Under the pieces are notes generated by a model. That model was given only the letters and a program-made list of their open reading frames with translations, made no database searches and was not told where the DNA came from. A DNA stretch of 37,118 bases from contig NW_024468334.1 in NCBI RefSeq assembly GCF_002104995.1, positions 1-37,118 of the forward strand, in the 5' to 3' direction. Position 1 is the stretch's first letter. Every line of letters begins with the position of its first letter. The stretch is from Linderina pennispora (taxonomy: Eukaryota > Kickxellomycota > Kickxellomycetes > Kickxellales > Kickxellaceae). The position numbers and the translations under genes were made by a program. Of this stretch, positions 17,601-27,120 are shown in pieces.

Positions 17601-19000
17601 ATGTCGGGGACAAACTTTTTAGACGTAAGCTTTGAGAGTAGACACGCTCCTACTGACGCATTAGTGGAACATGCCGTCTCACAATCCACACTCTGTTTTT
17701 GTAGAAGGCTATTGAAATTATCAACAAGGCAATTGCCGAAGACACTGCTGGCAATTATGAGGAGGCGTACAAGCTGTACATGAATGCACTGGAGTGGTTC
17801 ATGACCGCGATGAAGTACGAAAAATACGAGAAGCGGAAGGAGCACATTCGCAAAAAGCTAGCGGAGTACATGGACCGGGCTGAACAGCTCAAAGAGCTGA
17901 TAGCAAAACAGCAAGGCAAGCAGAAAGCTGTTGCGGTTGCAGGAAATGGCGGCGGCAAGAAGAAGGCTGACAGTAAGGACGACGACGGTATGGACAGCGA
18001 GACGAAGAAGCTGCGCCAGGGCCTGGAAGGCGCGATTCTTAGCGAGAAGCCAAATGTACACTGGGATGACGTGGCCGGACTGGACGGCGCCAAGGAGTCG
18101 CTGAAGGAGGCAGTGATTTTGCCGATAAAGTTTCCCCAGCTGTTCACGGGTAAGCGCACACCTTGGCGCGGCATTCTGCTGTATGGACCTCCAGGGACAG
18201 GCAAGTCGTACCTTGCCAAGGCTGTTGCGACCGAGGCCAACTCGACGTTCTATGCAGTGTCATCATCCGACCTTGTATCCAAGTGGATGGGTGAGAGCGA
18301 GCGGCTCGTCAAGAACCTGTTTGTCATGGCTCGCGAGAACAAGCCCGCGATCATCTTTATTGACGAGGTAGACTCGCTGTGTGGCACGCGCGGGGAGGGC
18401 GAGTCCGAAGCGTCGCGGCGAATCAAGACAGAGCTCCTGGTACAGATGAATGGTGTTGGCAACGACGACACGGGAGTGCTGGTGTTGGGCGCGACCAACA
18501 TCCCGTGGGCGCTGGACTCGGCAATCCGCCGGCGCTTTGAGAAGCGCATTTTCATTCCACTGCCTGACCCAGCAGCCCGGGCTCGCATGTTCCAGCTGCA
18601 CATTGGCAACACGCCGTGCACGCTCACACAGCGCGACTACCGCATGCTGGCCGAGCAGACTGACGGGTACTCGGGCTCCGATATCGCTGTGATTGTGCGC
18701 GACGCGCTGATGCAGCCGATCAGGAAGGTCCAGTTGGCCACTCATTTCAAGCGTGTGGTTCGTTCGGCGGACCGCTCGGAGCCCAATGGACCCCAGCGCG
18801 AGTACTGGACCCCATGCTCGCCTGGCGATCCGGAAGCCATCGAGAAAACATGGTCAGACGTGGGCGGCGACGAACTGTGGGAGCCCGATCTGACGCTGTC
18901 TGATTTCTTGAAGGCTGTCAAGAACAGTCGCCCGACAGTCAACGAAGCCGACTTGAGCAAGCAGATAGAGTTTACCAATGACTTTGGCCAGGAGGGATAG
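17601..19000 (+). CDS. VPS4: VPS4 AAA ATPase (ESCRT-III disassembly)
   Basis: Two exons: 17601-17624 (MSGTNFLD) and 17705-19000, joined across an 80-bp intron with GTAAGC at the donor and TTTTTGTAG at the acceptor. The 439-aa product has the yeast Vps4 length. An N-terminal MIT domain (residues ~1-75) binds ESCRT-III tails, followed by a charged linker. The AAA domain has GPPGTGKS (Walker A, ~168-175), IIFIDEVDS (Walker B, ~222-230), and SRR with the conserved MNGVG stretch. A beta-domain insertion and the C-terminal FTNDFGQEG helix complete the protein. It acts at endosomes and other membranes, remodelling ESCRT-III filaments. The downstream kinase is on the same strand. The 3' end is duplicated at 1856-1978. 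Confidence 0.96.
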
Positions 19001-20854
19001 GTGGGCTGCACGCGTTTTGTGGTTGTCGCATGCTGAAAATTATATTATACGGATGTACTTTGCAAGCGACGCTGGGCAGGCTATTGGCGATGTGTAGTCT
19101 AGTTCTGCCAGTACGGCATGTTTTGCGACCCTGCTACTTGATGGTGCTGGTCCCAAAGCCAGCCTCGTACGGCTGTGCAAGTTCCCCAGATAATTTCCTG
19201 GGCTGCTGGACGCTGTGTGGCAATGTGAAATCGCCAGTGGTTTCATGTTTATTACTCACGGCCTAGGCTGTGACCTTCGCGATGTGCGCTGATGGTGTCC
19301 AGAGCACGGCCTTGTCGCCCCTCACCCGGCATAAAACCCGACAGAGCGGACACGTGTTGGGCGACAGCCCGCTGCCACCACCACAAAGCACCTGCCATCA
19401 TCGTTTACCAGTCTCCTACATACACATATCCTGCACGCATACCCTGCACGCATATCCGCCAGCTGCCCAGCTACTAATCCCCCGACAAGGTAAGCTGCGC
19501 GGTACTGCGCGAGTGCTGCTTCGCGGACCCGTAGAGCGCGGCGCCACAGTGGCCAAAGATAGGCGGGCTTAGTGTGCCAAGGCACAAGGGCTTGGCTTGA
19601 TTGGGCACGGCACAGGAGTTTTTTTAGCATTCGTTTTTTGCTGCTCTCCTCCCCAACTGGCCAGCTCTGTATTCCTCCTCTGTACTTTTATATTGCGCCT
19701 GTCCTTTCGCCGAGTGTGTGCGCCAGGCGAAACCATTTCCGTCTCTTTTCTCACACCTGCTAACCCCAGTTTATTCGTATTTTCTACACCTGTTAGCTAC
19801 ATGACGCAAATAACCGCCGGCCAGCAGCAGCGGCACAGAAACAGCGTCCATTTGCAAACACTGGAAATGACAGCCGCCCCGCTGAACGATTCGCTCGAAA
19901 TGCGCGAGAAGCCGCGCATTCCGCCAAAGCCTGCTAACCTCCGGCTTGCAGTTGCAGGCGCAACACAGCCCACGCAGCAGCTGCAACAGCAACAGCAGCA
20001 ACCGTCATCGGGTGCATCGACTTTGGCAGCCGACGCGGTCAGAGCGCTCAATTCGGCGGGCGACTCGCCGGCATACTCGATGCAGTCGACCACGCGAGCG
20101 CTGAACGCAGCAGCTGCAACGCCAGAGATTACACCGCAGAGAACAACACCGGCAGCAGAGTCGCCTCCATCGCAGCAGAGGAAGAGCCCGGTCTCGGCGG
20201 CAGCGGCTGCAGCAGCAGTAGCTACTGCGGCAGGACGGAAGCGGGTCGTAGCAGACTTTGAGTTCGGGCGCACGCTTGGCGAGGGCTCGTATTCAACAGT
20301 GGTCGAGGCGAGGGAGAAGGCGACGGGCAAAGTGTTTGCAGCCAAGATCCTGGACAAGCGGCATATCATCAAGGAGAAGAAGATAAAGTACGTCAACATT
20401 GAGCGCGACGTGCTGCACAACCTCCACCACCCGTTCATCGTGCGCCTGCACTATGCGTTCCAGGATGCCCACAGCCTGTACTTTATCATCGACATAGCCA
20501 GCAACGGCGAGCTGCTGTCGTGGATTCGCAGACTGGGCGCCCTGTCCGACGAGTGCGTGCGGTTCTATCTGGCGGAGCTTGTTGTCGCCGTCGAGTACAT
20601 GCATATGGAGCACACGCTGCACCGCGACATAAAGCCCGAGAACATTCTACTCGGCAACGACATGCACATCCTGGTGACCGACTTTGGCACGGCCAAGATG
20701 TTTGGCAAGGACGAGACCGACATGCGCGCGTACTCGTTCGTCGGCACTGCAGAGTACGTGTCGCCGGAGCTGCTCACCGACAAGGCAGCCGACCGCAACA
20801 GCGATCTATGGGCTATCGGCTGCATTGCATTCCAGCTGCTCACTGGCCGCCCGC
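18876..20854 (+). repeat. Right arm of the inverted duplication
   Basis: Counterpart of 1-1980. This arm contains intact coding sequence on both sides of the VPS4-PDK1 junction, so it is the parental copy. The arm ends inside two genes (VPS4 codons near its C-terminus, and the PDK1 kinase domain where the other copy meets the window edge). Confidence 0.93.
19001..19800 (+). promoter_or_regulatory. VPS4-PDK1 intergenic region with probable 5'-UTR intron
   Basis: Contains the VPS4 3' UTR and the PDK1 upstream region. A GTAAGC donor follows CGACAAG at 19490. A branch-like CTAAC with an acceptor CCCCAG lies at 19760-19769, so 19490-19769 may be a 280-bp leader intron. Removing it would delete the upstream in-frame ATG at 19597, supporting translation from 19801. 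Confidence 0.55.
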
Positions 20855-21726
20855 CGTTCAAGGGAGTGAACGAGTACCAGACCTTCCAGAAGGTCCTGAA
20901 GCTTGACTACGCATTCCCAGCAAACATCTCGCCGGCTGCCCGCGACATGGTCGAGCGCATACTGGTGGTTGAGCCCGAGAAGCGGCTGGGGTCGGTTCAG
21001 CGCGGCGGGCTGAAGGAGCTCAAGGACCACCCGTTCTTTGACGGCTTTAGCTGGCAAGCATTGGCCACACGGACCCCGCCTAAAATGGCGCCTGCTTCCG
21101 GTGCTGCTGCTGGGACCGGCACCGAGCTGCCGTCGGTTACGCCGCCTGCCATCCCACCGAAGCCAGCGGTCCTGCGTCAGTCGACAGGTGAGCTCTCGAC
21201 TGATATCGACTATGCCAGCAGCGACGGCCTCGACACGATCAGCACGCCAGACTCGTTCCCGGCTACGCCAGAGGCGCTGAACAACTACCGTCTGCCGCCC
21301 ATGGTCTCAGTCCCCGTGTCTCCGCGTGAGACCCCAGTCCATCTCGCCAACTCCACACGGCCCACTGCAAGCGGATACCGCGGCAGTGGCGGGGCAGCCT
21401 ACAGCCCAGCACCTCTGCCGCTGCCTCCACCGCGCCCGCACAGCCGGCACCAGCAGCCGCAGCCGCAGCCGCAGTCGCAGTCGCAGTTCAGAGATGACAT
21501 CTATGATGTCCGCGTGAGCGACCATGTCCCGCCCATGCGCACCGAGGAGATGGCTGCTGTCCAAGGCAATCACTATGCCTCGACCGACTATTACTCCACA
21601 TCGTACCGGCCACCGGCACCGCCAGCACTCGGCGGGCGGCCCACGATGTACCGCAACATGGAGAGCGGCAGCTCGCGGTCGTCCTGGCCGTCCCGGCTAA
21701 AGGCTGTGTTCTGCTGCTGCAGATAG
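19801..21726 (+). CDS. PDK1-like AGC kinase with a C-terminal cysteine tail
   Basis: A 641-aa Ser/Thr kinase of the PDPK1/Pkh family, which phosphorylates the activation loop of other AGC kinases. A low-complexity N-terminus (Q-, P- and A-rich, ~1-150) precedes the kinase domain (~152-412). The domain has GEGSYSTVV (glycine loop), AAKILDK (catalytic Lys), HRDIKPEN, DFGTAK and the PDK1 hallmark SFVGTAEYVSPELL. It ends with HPFFDGFSW and TPPKMAP as in animal PDK1. The tail (~413-641) is P/S/Q-rich, includes a QPQPQPQSQSQ tract and ends RLKAVFCCCR. No PH domain is visible. The start at 19801 is preferred over the ATG at 19597, whose extra 68 residues look like intronic or UTR translation. The 5' half is duplicated at the window's left end. 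Other AGC kinases are less likely given the activation-segment match. Confidence 0.9.
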   Translation: MTQITAGQQQRHRNSVHLQTLEMTAAPLNDSLEMREKPRIPPKPANLRLAVAGATQPTQQLQQQQQQPSSGASTLAADAVRALNSAGDSPAYSMQSTTRALNAAAATPEITPQRTTPAAESPPSQQRKSPVSAAAAAAAVATAAGRKRVVADFEFGRTLGEGSYSTVVEAREKATGKVFAAKILDKRHIIKEKKIKYVNIERDVLHNLHHPFIVRLHYAFQDAHSLYFIIDIASNGELLSWIRRLGALSDECVRFYLAELVVAVEYMHMEHTLHRDIKPENILLGNDMHILVTDFGTAKMFGKDETDMRAYSFVGTAEYVSPELLTDKAADRNSDLWAIGCIAFQLLTGRPPFKGVNEYQTFQKVLKLDYAFPANISPAARDMVERILVVEPEKRLGSVQRGGLKELKDHPFFDGFSWQALATRTPPKMAPASGAAAGTGTELPSVTPPAIPPKPAVLRQSTGELSTDIDYASSDGLDTISTPDSFPATPEALNNYRLPPMVSVPVSPRETPVHLANSTRPTASGYRGSGGAAYSPAPLPLPPPRPHSRHQQPQPQPQSQSQFRDDIYDVRVSDHVPPMRTEEMAAVQGNHYASTDYYSTSYRPPAPPALGGRPTMYRNMESGSSRSSWPSRLKAVFCCCR

Positions 21727-22036
21727 TACCTCAAGTCATCTGCCATACATTTTCTGTTTGTATATAACTAAATATTTATGTTTACCAACCATGCTGTCGA
21801 TTAGAGACGGGCTCAGAGCATGGCTGCGGCTACGGCAACAGGCACACACATGAGCAGCTGGCCAAGAACGCTTGTATGAAGTTTTGCAAATGCCTTTGAG
21901 CCGCAGCCACTAGATTGGAATCAGCGCATTAGTAATCACGCTTCGCTGACCAGATAAATTCGTGTTGAGGCCAAGAACTTTGCAGAACACGTAACTTCTC
22001 TTCCTCTCCCTTGCATTTCATGGAACGCTGTTTGCA
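21727..22036 (+). other. Short intergenic region
   Basis: Holds the kinase 3' UTR (AT-rich, TAACTAAATATTTATG near 21767) and the UFD1-like promoter. No gene or repeat was seen. Confidence 0.5.
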
Positions 22037-23869
22037 ATGGCAGCTTTTTCTCAGACACTTCGATACCGGGCTGTGGACAATGTGCATTCCGACAAGGTGT
22101 ACCTGCCTTCGTCGTACCTATCGGCACTGCTGGAAAAGCGCAGCATAGATTCGCCGCTCCTGTTCCGTGTAAAGTACCGTGCAAGGCAACTCTTCTGCGG
22201 TGTGCGCGAATTCAGCTTCGACGAGGGCTATGTCGGCATCCCGCACTGGCTAATCGATGACGATAAACTAAGCGAGGGTGACAACGTCATTGTTGAGAAC
22301 ATTGAGCTGTCCAAGGGCACATTTACCCGACTGCATGCACTCGACAGCTCTGCACAGAGCATACGCGACGTGCGCTCTCTGTTAGAGGCACACATGCGTG
22401 CAAATCTCACGGTTCTATTCCCTGGTGAGACAGTTGAGGTTCCGGTTGGCGGCATGCATGAGCCGGTAAAGTTCCGCGTGGTCGAGGTAGAGCCCAGCAA
22501 TGAGGCTGTTGATATCGTCGACACGGATCTGTCTGTGGATATTCTCTTTGACGGAGCTTCTGGCTCTTTAACGCATGAAGATGACAGCAGCGAGCTAGGG
22601 ATTGGCTCGGCAACAAGTATCGCTTTGGGCGGTGGGTCGACAAAGGACCTGTGTGTGCACATTCCTGCACAGACGGGAGCTGTATCGATCCACATCGACT
22701 GCCATGAAGGAGATGCGTCAGTGTTCGCCAGCAGAATCGTCCAGCACCCGACGATGCGGGACAACACTTGGTTTGACTGTGCAGCGCCATCGGCCTCGCG
22801 CAAAACTATAGCTATCGATAGCTCCGCCTTGCCCTCAGGGTCAAACAACATATTTGTTGCCGTTGCTGCATCAGATATCGGGTGCAAGGCGACCGTCTCG
22901 GTCACCCTGGATACAGAGGAACAATCAAGCAACGCCATCCAGGGTGGCCCTGATGCGGCTGGCAGTGACTCGGTTATATGTGACAATTGCAGAGCACATG
23001 TCCCGGCATCTCGGCTGACAATGCACCAAATCGTTTGCCAGAGGCACAACTGGCGGTGCCCCCAGTGCAGCCGCATCTTCAAGAACGGCAGCAGGGAAGC
23101 AGAGTTGCATTGGCACTGCCCGATTTGTCTAGTTTCAGGCGAAGCAGGTGATGAGGCGAAACACAACAGCCATTACCACGAACCAGCTACATGCACCTGC
23201 GATCCGACCAGCCCGTTCGACTCGCTTGTTGATTTAGCCGAGCACCGCCGGACCGAGTGCCCTGAGCGGCTGATAGAGTGCCGCTACTGCCACAACATTG
23301 AGCGGCAAGGCACCAAGTCATTCGAACCCGAGGATATCATGATGCAGCTGCACTCGCACGAGTCGTACTGTGGCAATCGCACAATCCCGTGTGCAAAGTG
23401 CAAAGCCAATGTGCGTATCCGCCAAGTCCAGGTGCACATGCGTGTCCACGCAATGAAGGACCAGGCAGCACGCGCCGCAATGGTACCGTGCTCGAACGCC
23501 GAGTGCGATGGCGAGTGTGACTCAAAGAACGCACTTGGGTTGTGCAAGACATGCTATGGCCCGTACTATACCAGCGAGTTTGACCCCAAGCACTTGAAGC
23601 TACTGAAGCGGTTGGCGCGAGCGCTACAGCTGCAGATGGTCCATGGATGCGGCCGCTCGTACTGTAGGAACAGAATGTGCGCTACGGGAATCCGGAATGC
23701 GGACAAGCTGAGTGTCCCGTTTTCAAATACAGAGGCAGCATCCAAGATTGTACCAGTGCTGAGGGCGCTGGCGCCATTGTCTACCTCTGGCCCGGCGGCG
23801 GTAAATTACGCAAACCTTGATATGCATCTGTGTGTCGATGAGGCAACCAACAAGCGCACCAGCAAATAG
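22037..23869 (+). CDS. UFD1-family protein with C-terminal zinc-finger region
   Basis: A 610-aa protein. Residues ~1-180 match the UFD1 fold: RYRAVDNVHSDKVYLPSSYL, GVREFSFDEGYVGIPHWL, SEGDNVIVENIELSKGTFTRLH and FPGETVEVPV, corresponding to the double-psi barrel that binds ubiquitin and works with Npl4 and Cdc48/p97. Residues ~314-520 are Cys/His-rich: CDNCRAHVPASRL, CPQCSRIF, CRYCHNI, CAKCKANVRIRQVQVHMRVH and CSNAECDGEC. They resemble TRAF/C2H2-type fingers in fungal UFD1-zinc-finger proteins. It is much longer than canonical Ufd1 (~310-360 aa), so it is probably the paralogous long form. The role is inferred as ubiquitin or Cdc48-linked protein handling. The frame is intact and intronless, and it converges with the Fanzor gene 136 bp downstream. 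Confidence 0.85.
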   Translation: MAAFSQTLRYRAVDNVHSDKVYLPSSYLSALLEKRSIDSPLLFRVKYRARQLFCGVREFSFDEGYVGIPHWLIDDDKLSEGDNVIVENIELSKGTFTRLHALDSSAQSIRDVRSLLEAHMRANLTVLFPGETVEVPVGGMHEPVKFRVVEVEPSNEAVDIVDTDLSVDILFDGASGSLTHEDDSSELGIGSATSIALGGGSTKDLCVHIPAQTGAVSIHIDCHEGDASVFASRIVQHPTMRDNTWFDCAAPSASRKTIAIDSSALPSGSNNIFVAVAASDIGCKATVSVTLDTEEQSSNAIQGGPDAAGSDSVICDNCRAHVPASRLTMHQIVCQRHNWRCPQCSRIFKNGSREAELHWHCPICLVSGEAGDEAKHNSHYHEPATCTCDPTSPFDSLVDLAEHRRTECPERLIECRYCHNIERQGTKSFEPEDIMMQLHSHESYCGNRTIPCAKCKANVRIRQVQVHMRVHAMKDQAARAAMVPCSNAECDGECDSKNALGLCKTCYGPYYTSEFDPKHLKLLKRLARALQLQMVHGCGRSYCRNRMCATGIRNADKLSVPFSNTEAASKIVPVLRALAPLSTSGPAAVNYANLDMHLCVDEATNKRTSK

Positions 23870-24005
23870 AACACGTTTTCTTACTAGAAATACTCTGCTC
23901 GCGATGCGAGCTCGGCTGCTAGTCAGCATGGGTTGACACGTCGATAAGAGCATCACGGCGAACCGGTCATTTGAACGTGTCGGATGGTTGTTGGTGCAAT
24001 GTCGA
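23870..24005. other. 136-bp convergent gap between UFD1-like and Fanzor genes
   Basis: Contains the short inverted repeats CTCGC-ATG-..GCGAG (about 23898-23911) and GACACGT...ACGTGTC (about 23936-23982). It is the 3' flank of the Fanzor, where the guide (omega/fRNA-type) RNA of such systems is usually encoded, but no scaffold could be assigned by eye. Confidence 0.35.
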
Positions 24006-26565
24006 TCATGGACATCTCCTGTCTTGATGGCCTGCTCTGCGTAGGCGCTTCAGCGCTGGCTCGCTGCTGCTAGCAGCAGAATCGCCTGCTGCTGCACGCC
24101 TCTTGCGCGACCTCTTTGTTGCCAGGGTGGTGCCAGAAGCATCGGCAGCAATGGCCGTAAAGCGATGGAACCGTTCAGGAATACTGCCTGAATCACAGAG
24201 TGACTGGAAAATGAGCCTGAAGTTTAGAACTGCTGCAAGGTCGCGGTTCAAGAGCCGAGACGAATAGGCTCGCCTGTATTGTGCCATGGCCCGCTTACAT
24301 GACTCGCCTGTACAGCGGAGAAGGCCATGGCACTTCACAGTTGGGTTCTTCGATCTCTGGTAGGGCCGCGGGTTGGGAACATGCCGGAATGTCTGCAGCG
24401 ACTTTTCGCAGCAGAACGGGCACATCGACGATGTCCGGAACTCGTCGATCAGAGAGACTTCAAAGCCATGGTGCTTGAACTTGTCGCGCCATCCCTTGTC
24501 ACGAATCGGCGCATGGTGTCGGGCCATTGGCGCACTCCAATTGCCCATGATCAGCACTGGGTCTGGACCGAACTTGCTCCGGGGTTTCGCGGCAAGCCTG
24601 TGGTCTGCACGGGCCTGGTTCATGAATGAATCAAGGCGCAACTTGCGGCGAAGCGGGTACACCTTGGGACTGGTACTGACACCTGGATGGGCTTTCCAGC
24701 GCCTCTGGTGCTGCTTGTTTGACTTAGTGGGCTGCTGCTCTGGTAACCTTCGCGCTGTCATCGTGCTGGCATAAAACGGTGCTAGGACACACCGCACAGA
24801 TGCACAGGCAGCAACGTAGGCACGGAATTTTGCTGGGCTAAGGGTCCGGCAGCAGTGCTTGGAAAGCTCTGCCTCTGCTCTGCGGACAGCATCTTCTGGG
24901 ACTTGATCCTTTGTATCCCAACGAATCCTGTCATAGTGGCGCAGCTTGAGCTCCTTATTGCGCTGCTGCCGTGTGTAGCGGTAGAGCATTTTTTTTCACC
25001 CTCTTTCCCACTGCTGCTATTTTCGTGCATCATGTATAGCAAATCGCCCCGACCTGGATCGATGAATACACAGCGGCCTTTCAGATTCTGCAGCTCCGGC
25101 TGTGGGATCTGGTGGATATAGTGACAGTCAGCTATAGTATTGCCTCCCACAGAATTGCCTCCCACAGAATTGCCTCCCGCAGAATTGCCTCCCGCAGAAT
25201 TGCCTCCCGCAGCATCGCCTCCCGCAGCATCGCCTCCTGCACCATCAGCATCTACTGCACCATCAGCCTTGAATATCTTGTCTTGCAAAAAAAATGCATA
25301 TCGTTACACCATCTGTTGTCGCCATTCCGTGGAATTTTCTATCACCATGCGCCTTAAATGGCTTTGATGTTAGATCTGCGACCCGGCCCCACACATCCCA
25401 CACAGGTTGTGTGATCCCTTGGACCGGGTCATGTGCACAGACTGGGGGTGCTGGTGCATATGCATTGTTAAGTGCTGCAACAGTGTCTGCTGCTGCTGCC
25501 GATGCAGCAGCAAGTGAATCAGCCGCTACTGCTGCAGTTGCTGCAGTGGCCTCTGTTGCATCCGATGGCATCTTCGCTGCTTCGCGTGCAGCCTTCTTGG
25601 CCAATTTTTCGCCCTTTTCTGCTGCTTTCCTTGCCTCTGTTGCTGCCCTCTTTGCTGCGTTGATCTTGGTAACCTCCTCACGTGTTTTCGAAACAAACAC
25701 CTGCTTGATTATTTACTTGTCGAAGCGCACATGGCCTGGGATCCATGATGTCCGCAGAGGCAAGCATTGGGGAGGAGACTTGCCAAACTGCTCATTCTCG
25801 ATAAGCTGGCATAGGCGAATGTATGCATACAGATGCTTAAGTGGATTTGCCTTGGCATCATAGGCATTAAGGACTGGTGCCAGCTTGTTGTAGATTGCAA
25901 GCATCGGTGGGGTGAGCACACTGAGATCAGGGTGCCTAGAGGCAACTGCCTGGCGGAGCTTCTGTGCAGGCGTATAAATATACACTTGACATGCATTATT
26001 GAACTCAGCCTTGGACACATTGCCCATTGTACTGTGCAGTGTGTTTTTGCGGCTGCGAATATCAATCAATTTGGCCAGAATTTGCTGTAGGCAAGTGCCA
26101 TAGTGCAACACAATGTTGTTCTTGTATACTGTTAGCAGCTCAGTATCCACGTATGTCGCTACTTGATTCATTTCGCGCACGCCATGTAGCTCGATATCGC
26201 CATTATGCAATAGATAATCATAAATATGGTATCTAACTACATCACCGAAATCTGCGCTCGACAGTTCTGACTTGTCCTTCCGGTTGACAAAATCCTTGGC
26301 AGATATGACAGTCTTCGCCTTCAGGTTGCGATAAATGAATAAATAAATAAAACGAAAAAAAACCCTTTTTCACAAATGTTGCTGGGTCAAAAGCATCCCC
26401 GTCAGCTAGCTGATGGAGTAGTATCCATCGTGCAAGCATGTATGTATGCTCTTTGATGATATTGACGCTGTGTACAAATTGCTCTAGGCGGGGCAACATA
26501 GAATCACCGAAGCCAATACCACCAAGTGATGTCTTTATGACAGTAGTGCTGCGGGTAATATTCAT
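24006..26565 (-). pseudogene. Fanzor (eukaryotic TnpB-like RNA-guided nuclease), frame broken at four sites
   Basis: Minus-strand gene rebuilt from four collinear frames; start ATG at 26563-26565. The N-terminal part (26.24-26.57 kb) has the helical Fanzor pattern IKTSLGGI..LEQFVHSVNIIKEHTYMLARW. The middle ends VWGRVADLTSKPFK..FHGMATTDGVTICIFF. A Gly/Asn-rich repeat insert is followed by RuvC-I CVFIDPGRGDLLY (Asp at 25058-25060). The last part has RuvC-II IDEFRTSSMCPFC (Glu at 24441-24443), zinc ribbon cysteines (CPFC..CTGESC) and RuvC-III LNRDLAAVLNF (Asp at 24240-24242), then a basic tail. Breaks are the 8-nt homopolymers at 26355-26362, 25287-25294 and 24989-24996, each one base out of frame, and a TAA at 25713-25715. 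All catalytic residues persist. It is either a young pseudogene or a gene with sequencing errors. Family: OrfB_Zn_ribbon/TnpB-Fanzor, which cleaves DNA under guide RNA. Confidence 0.85.
25141..25245 (-). repeat. Seven 15-bp tandem repeats inside the Fanzor gene
   Basis: The unit TGCCTCCCGCAGAAT and variants repeat seven times without a spacer. On the minus strand each unit encodes five residues of the GGNSA, GGNSV or GGDAA type. All units are multiples of three, so the frame is preserved. The insert lies directly upstream of the RuvC-I strand and is likely a flexible linker prone to length change. Confidence 0.9.
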
Positions 26566-26862
26566 TTGAGAAATTCGGTAGGCAAAGTAAGAAGAGAAAT
26601 GATGCTGTTCAGTTTTGCTGTATTGTGTATGCATAGCATTAAGAACTTTTTATTAAAAATGATCTGGCTTGCATGGTTCATGGGGCCCTTAGCACTGATA
26701 CAGTCTCTTGAATCAGTCTATACAGACTGGGTCCATTGTGGCCCAAATACTACTGCTTACGCATGTTCATAAGACAAAATAATTTATAAAATAAACCCAC
26801 AAATATTGCATAACCACCAGAAGAGCTATATGGCCTTATTCAATAGATGCTCATAAATAAAC

Positions 26863-27053
26863 ATCCTAAGAGTGTTGCGCAGCCGGTGATGACCACCATG
26901 ATGACGCCATGGAAGTTATCAGGCCGACCGACAATGAGAGCAGCTCTTGCGCTGAACCAATGGAGGTATCTAGTGGAGACCTGTGACCACTACAATAACA
27001 ACTTGTCACCCTGGTTTCACCGATGAGGTCAGATGCCGCACAAGATCAAAAAG
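26863..27053 (-). repeat. Dispersed repeat, copy 2 (inverted relative to 16703-16900)
   Basis: Reverse complement matches 16703-16900 in ordered blocks (CCTTTTT, GTGAAACC, GGTCACAGGTCTC, GAGCTGCTCTCA, ATAACTTCCATGGCGTCATCAT, CGCAACAC). It lies just upstream of the Fanzor gene. Confidence 0.65.
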
Positions 27054-27120
27054 GAGTTTATAGAGTAAGTCACCCAAACTCGTGTTGAAGCTCAAAAGAG
27101 TTTTATTTGTTTAATAAAAA

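Noticed and set aside
19597-19800. N-terminal extension of the kinase from an upstream ATG
   Set aside because: It overlaps a probable 5'-UTR intron and reads as hydrophobic, non-conserved sequence; 19801 gives a normal start.
19797-20438. 213-codon cysteine-rich frame on the minus strand (also in the left arm)
   Set aside because: Antisense of the CAG-rich N-terminus and the kinase domain of the PDK1-like gene.
25141-25245. CRISPR-like regular repeats
   Set aside because: 15-bp units directly adjoining without spacers, encoding a Gly-rich linker; a minisatellite, not CRISPR.
25294-25863. 189-codon Ala-rich plus-strand frame
   Set aside because: Antisense of the Fanzor Ala/Lys-rich segment; no motif of its own.
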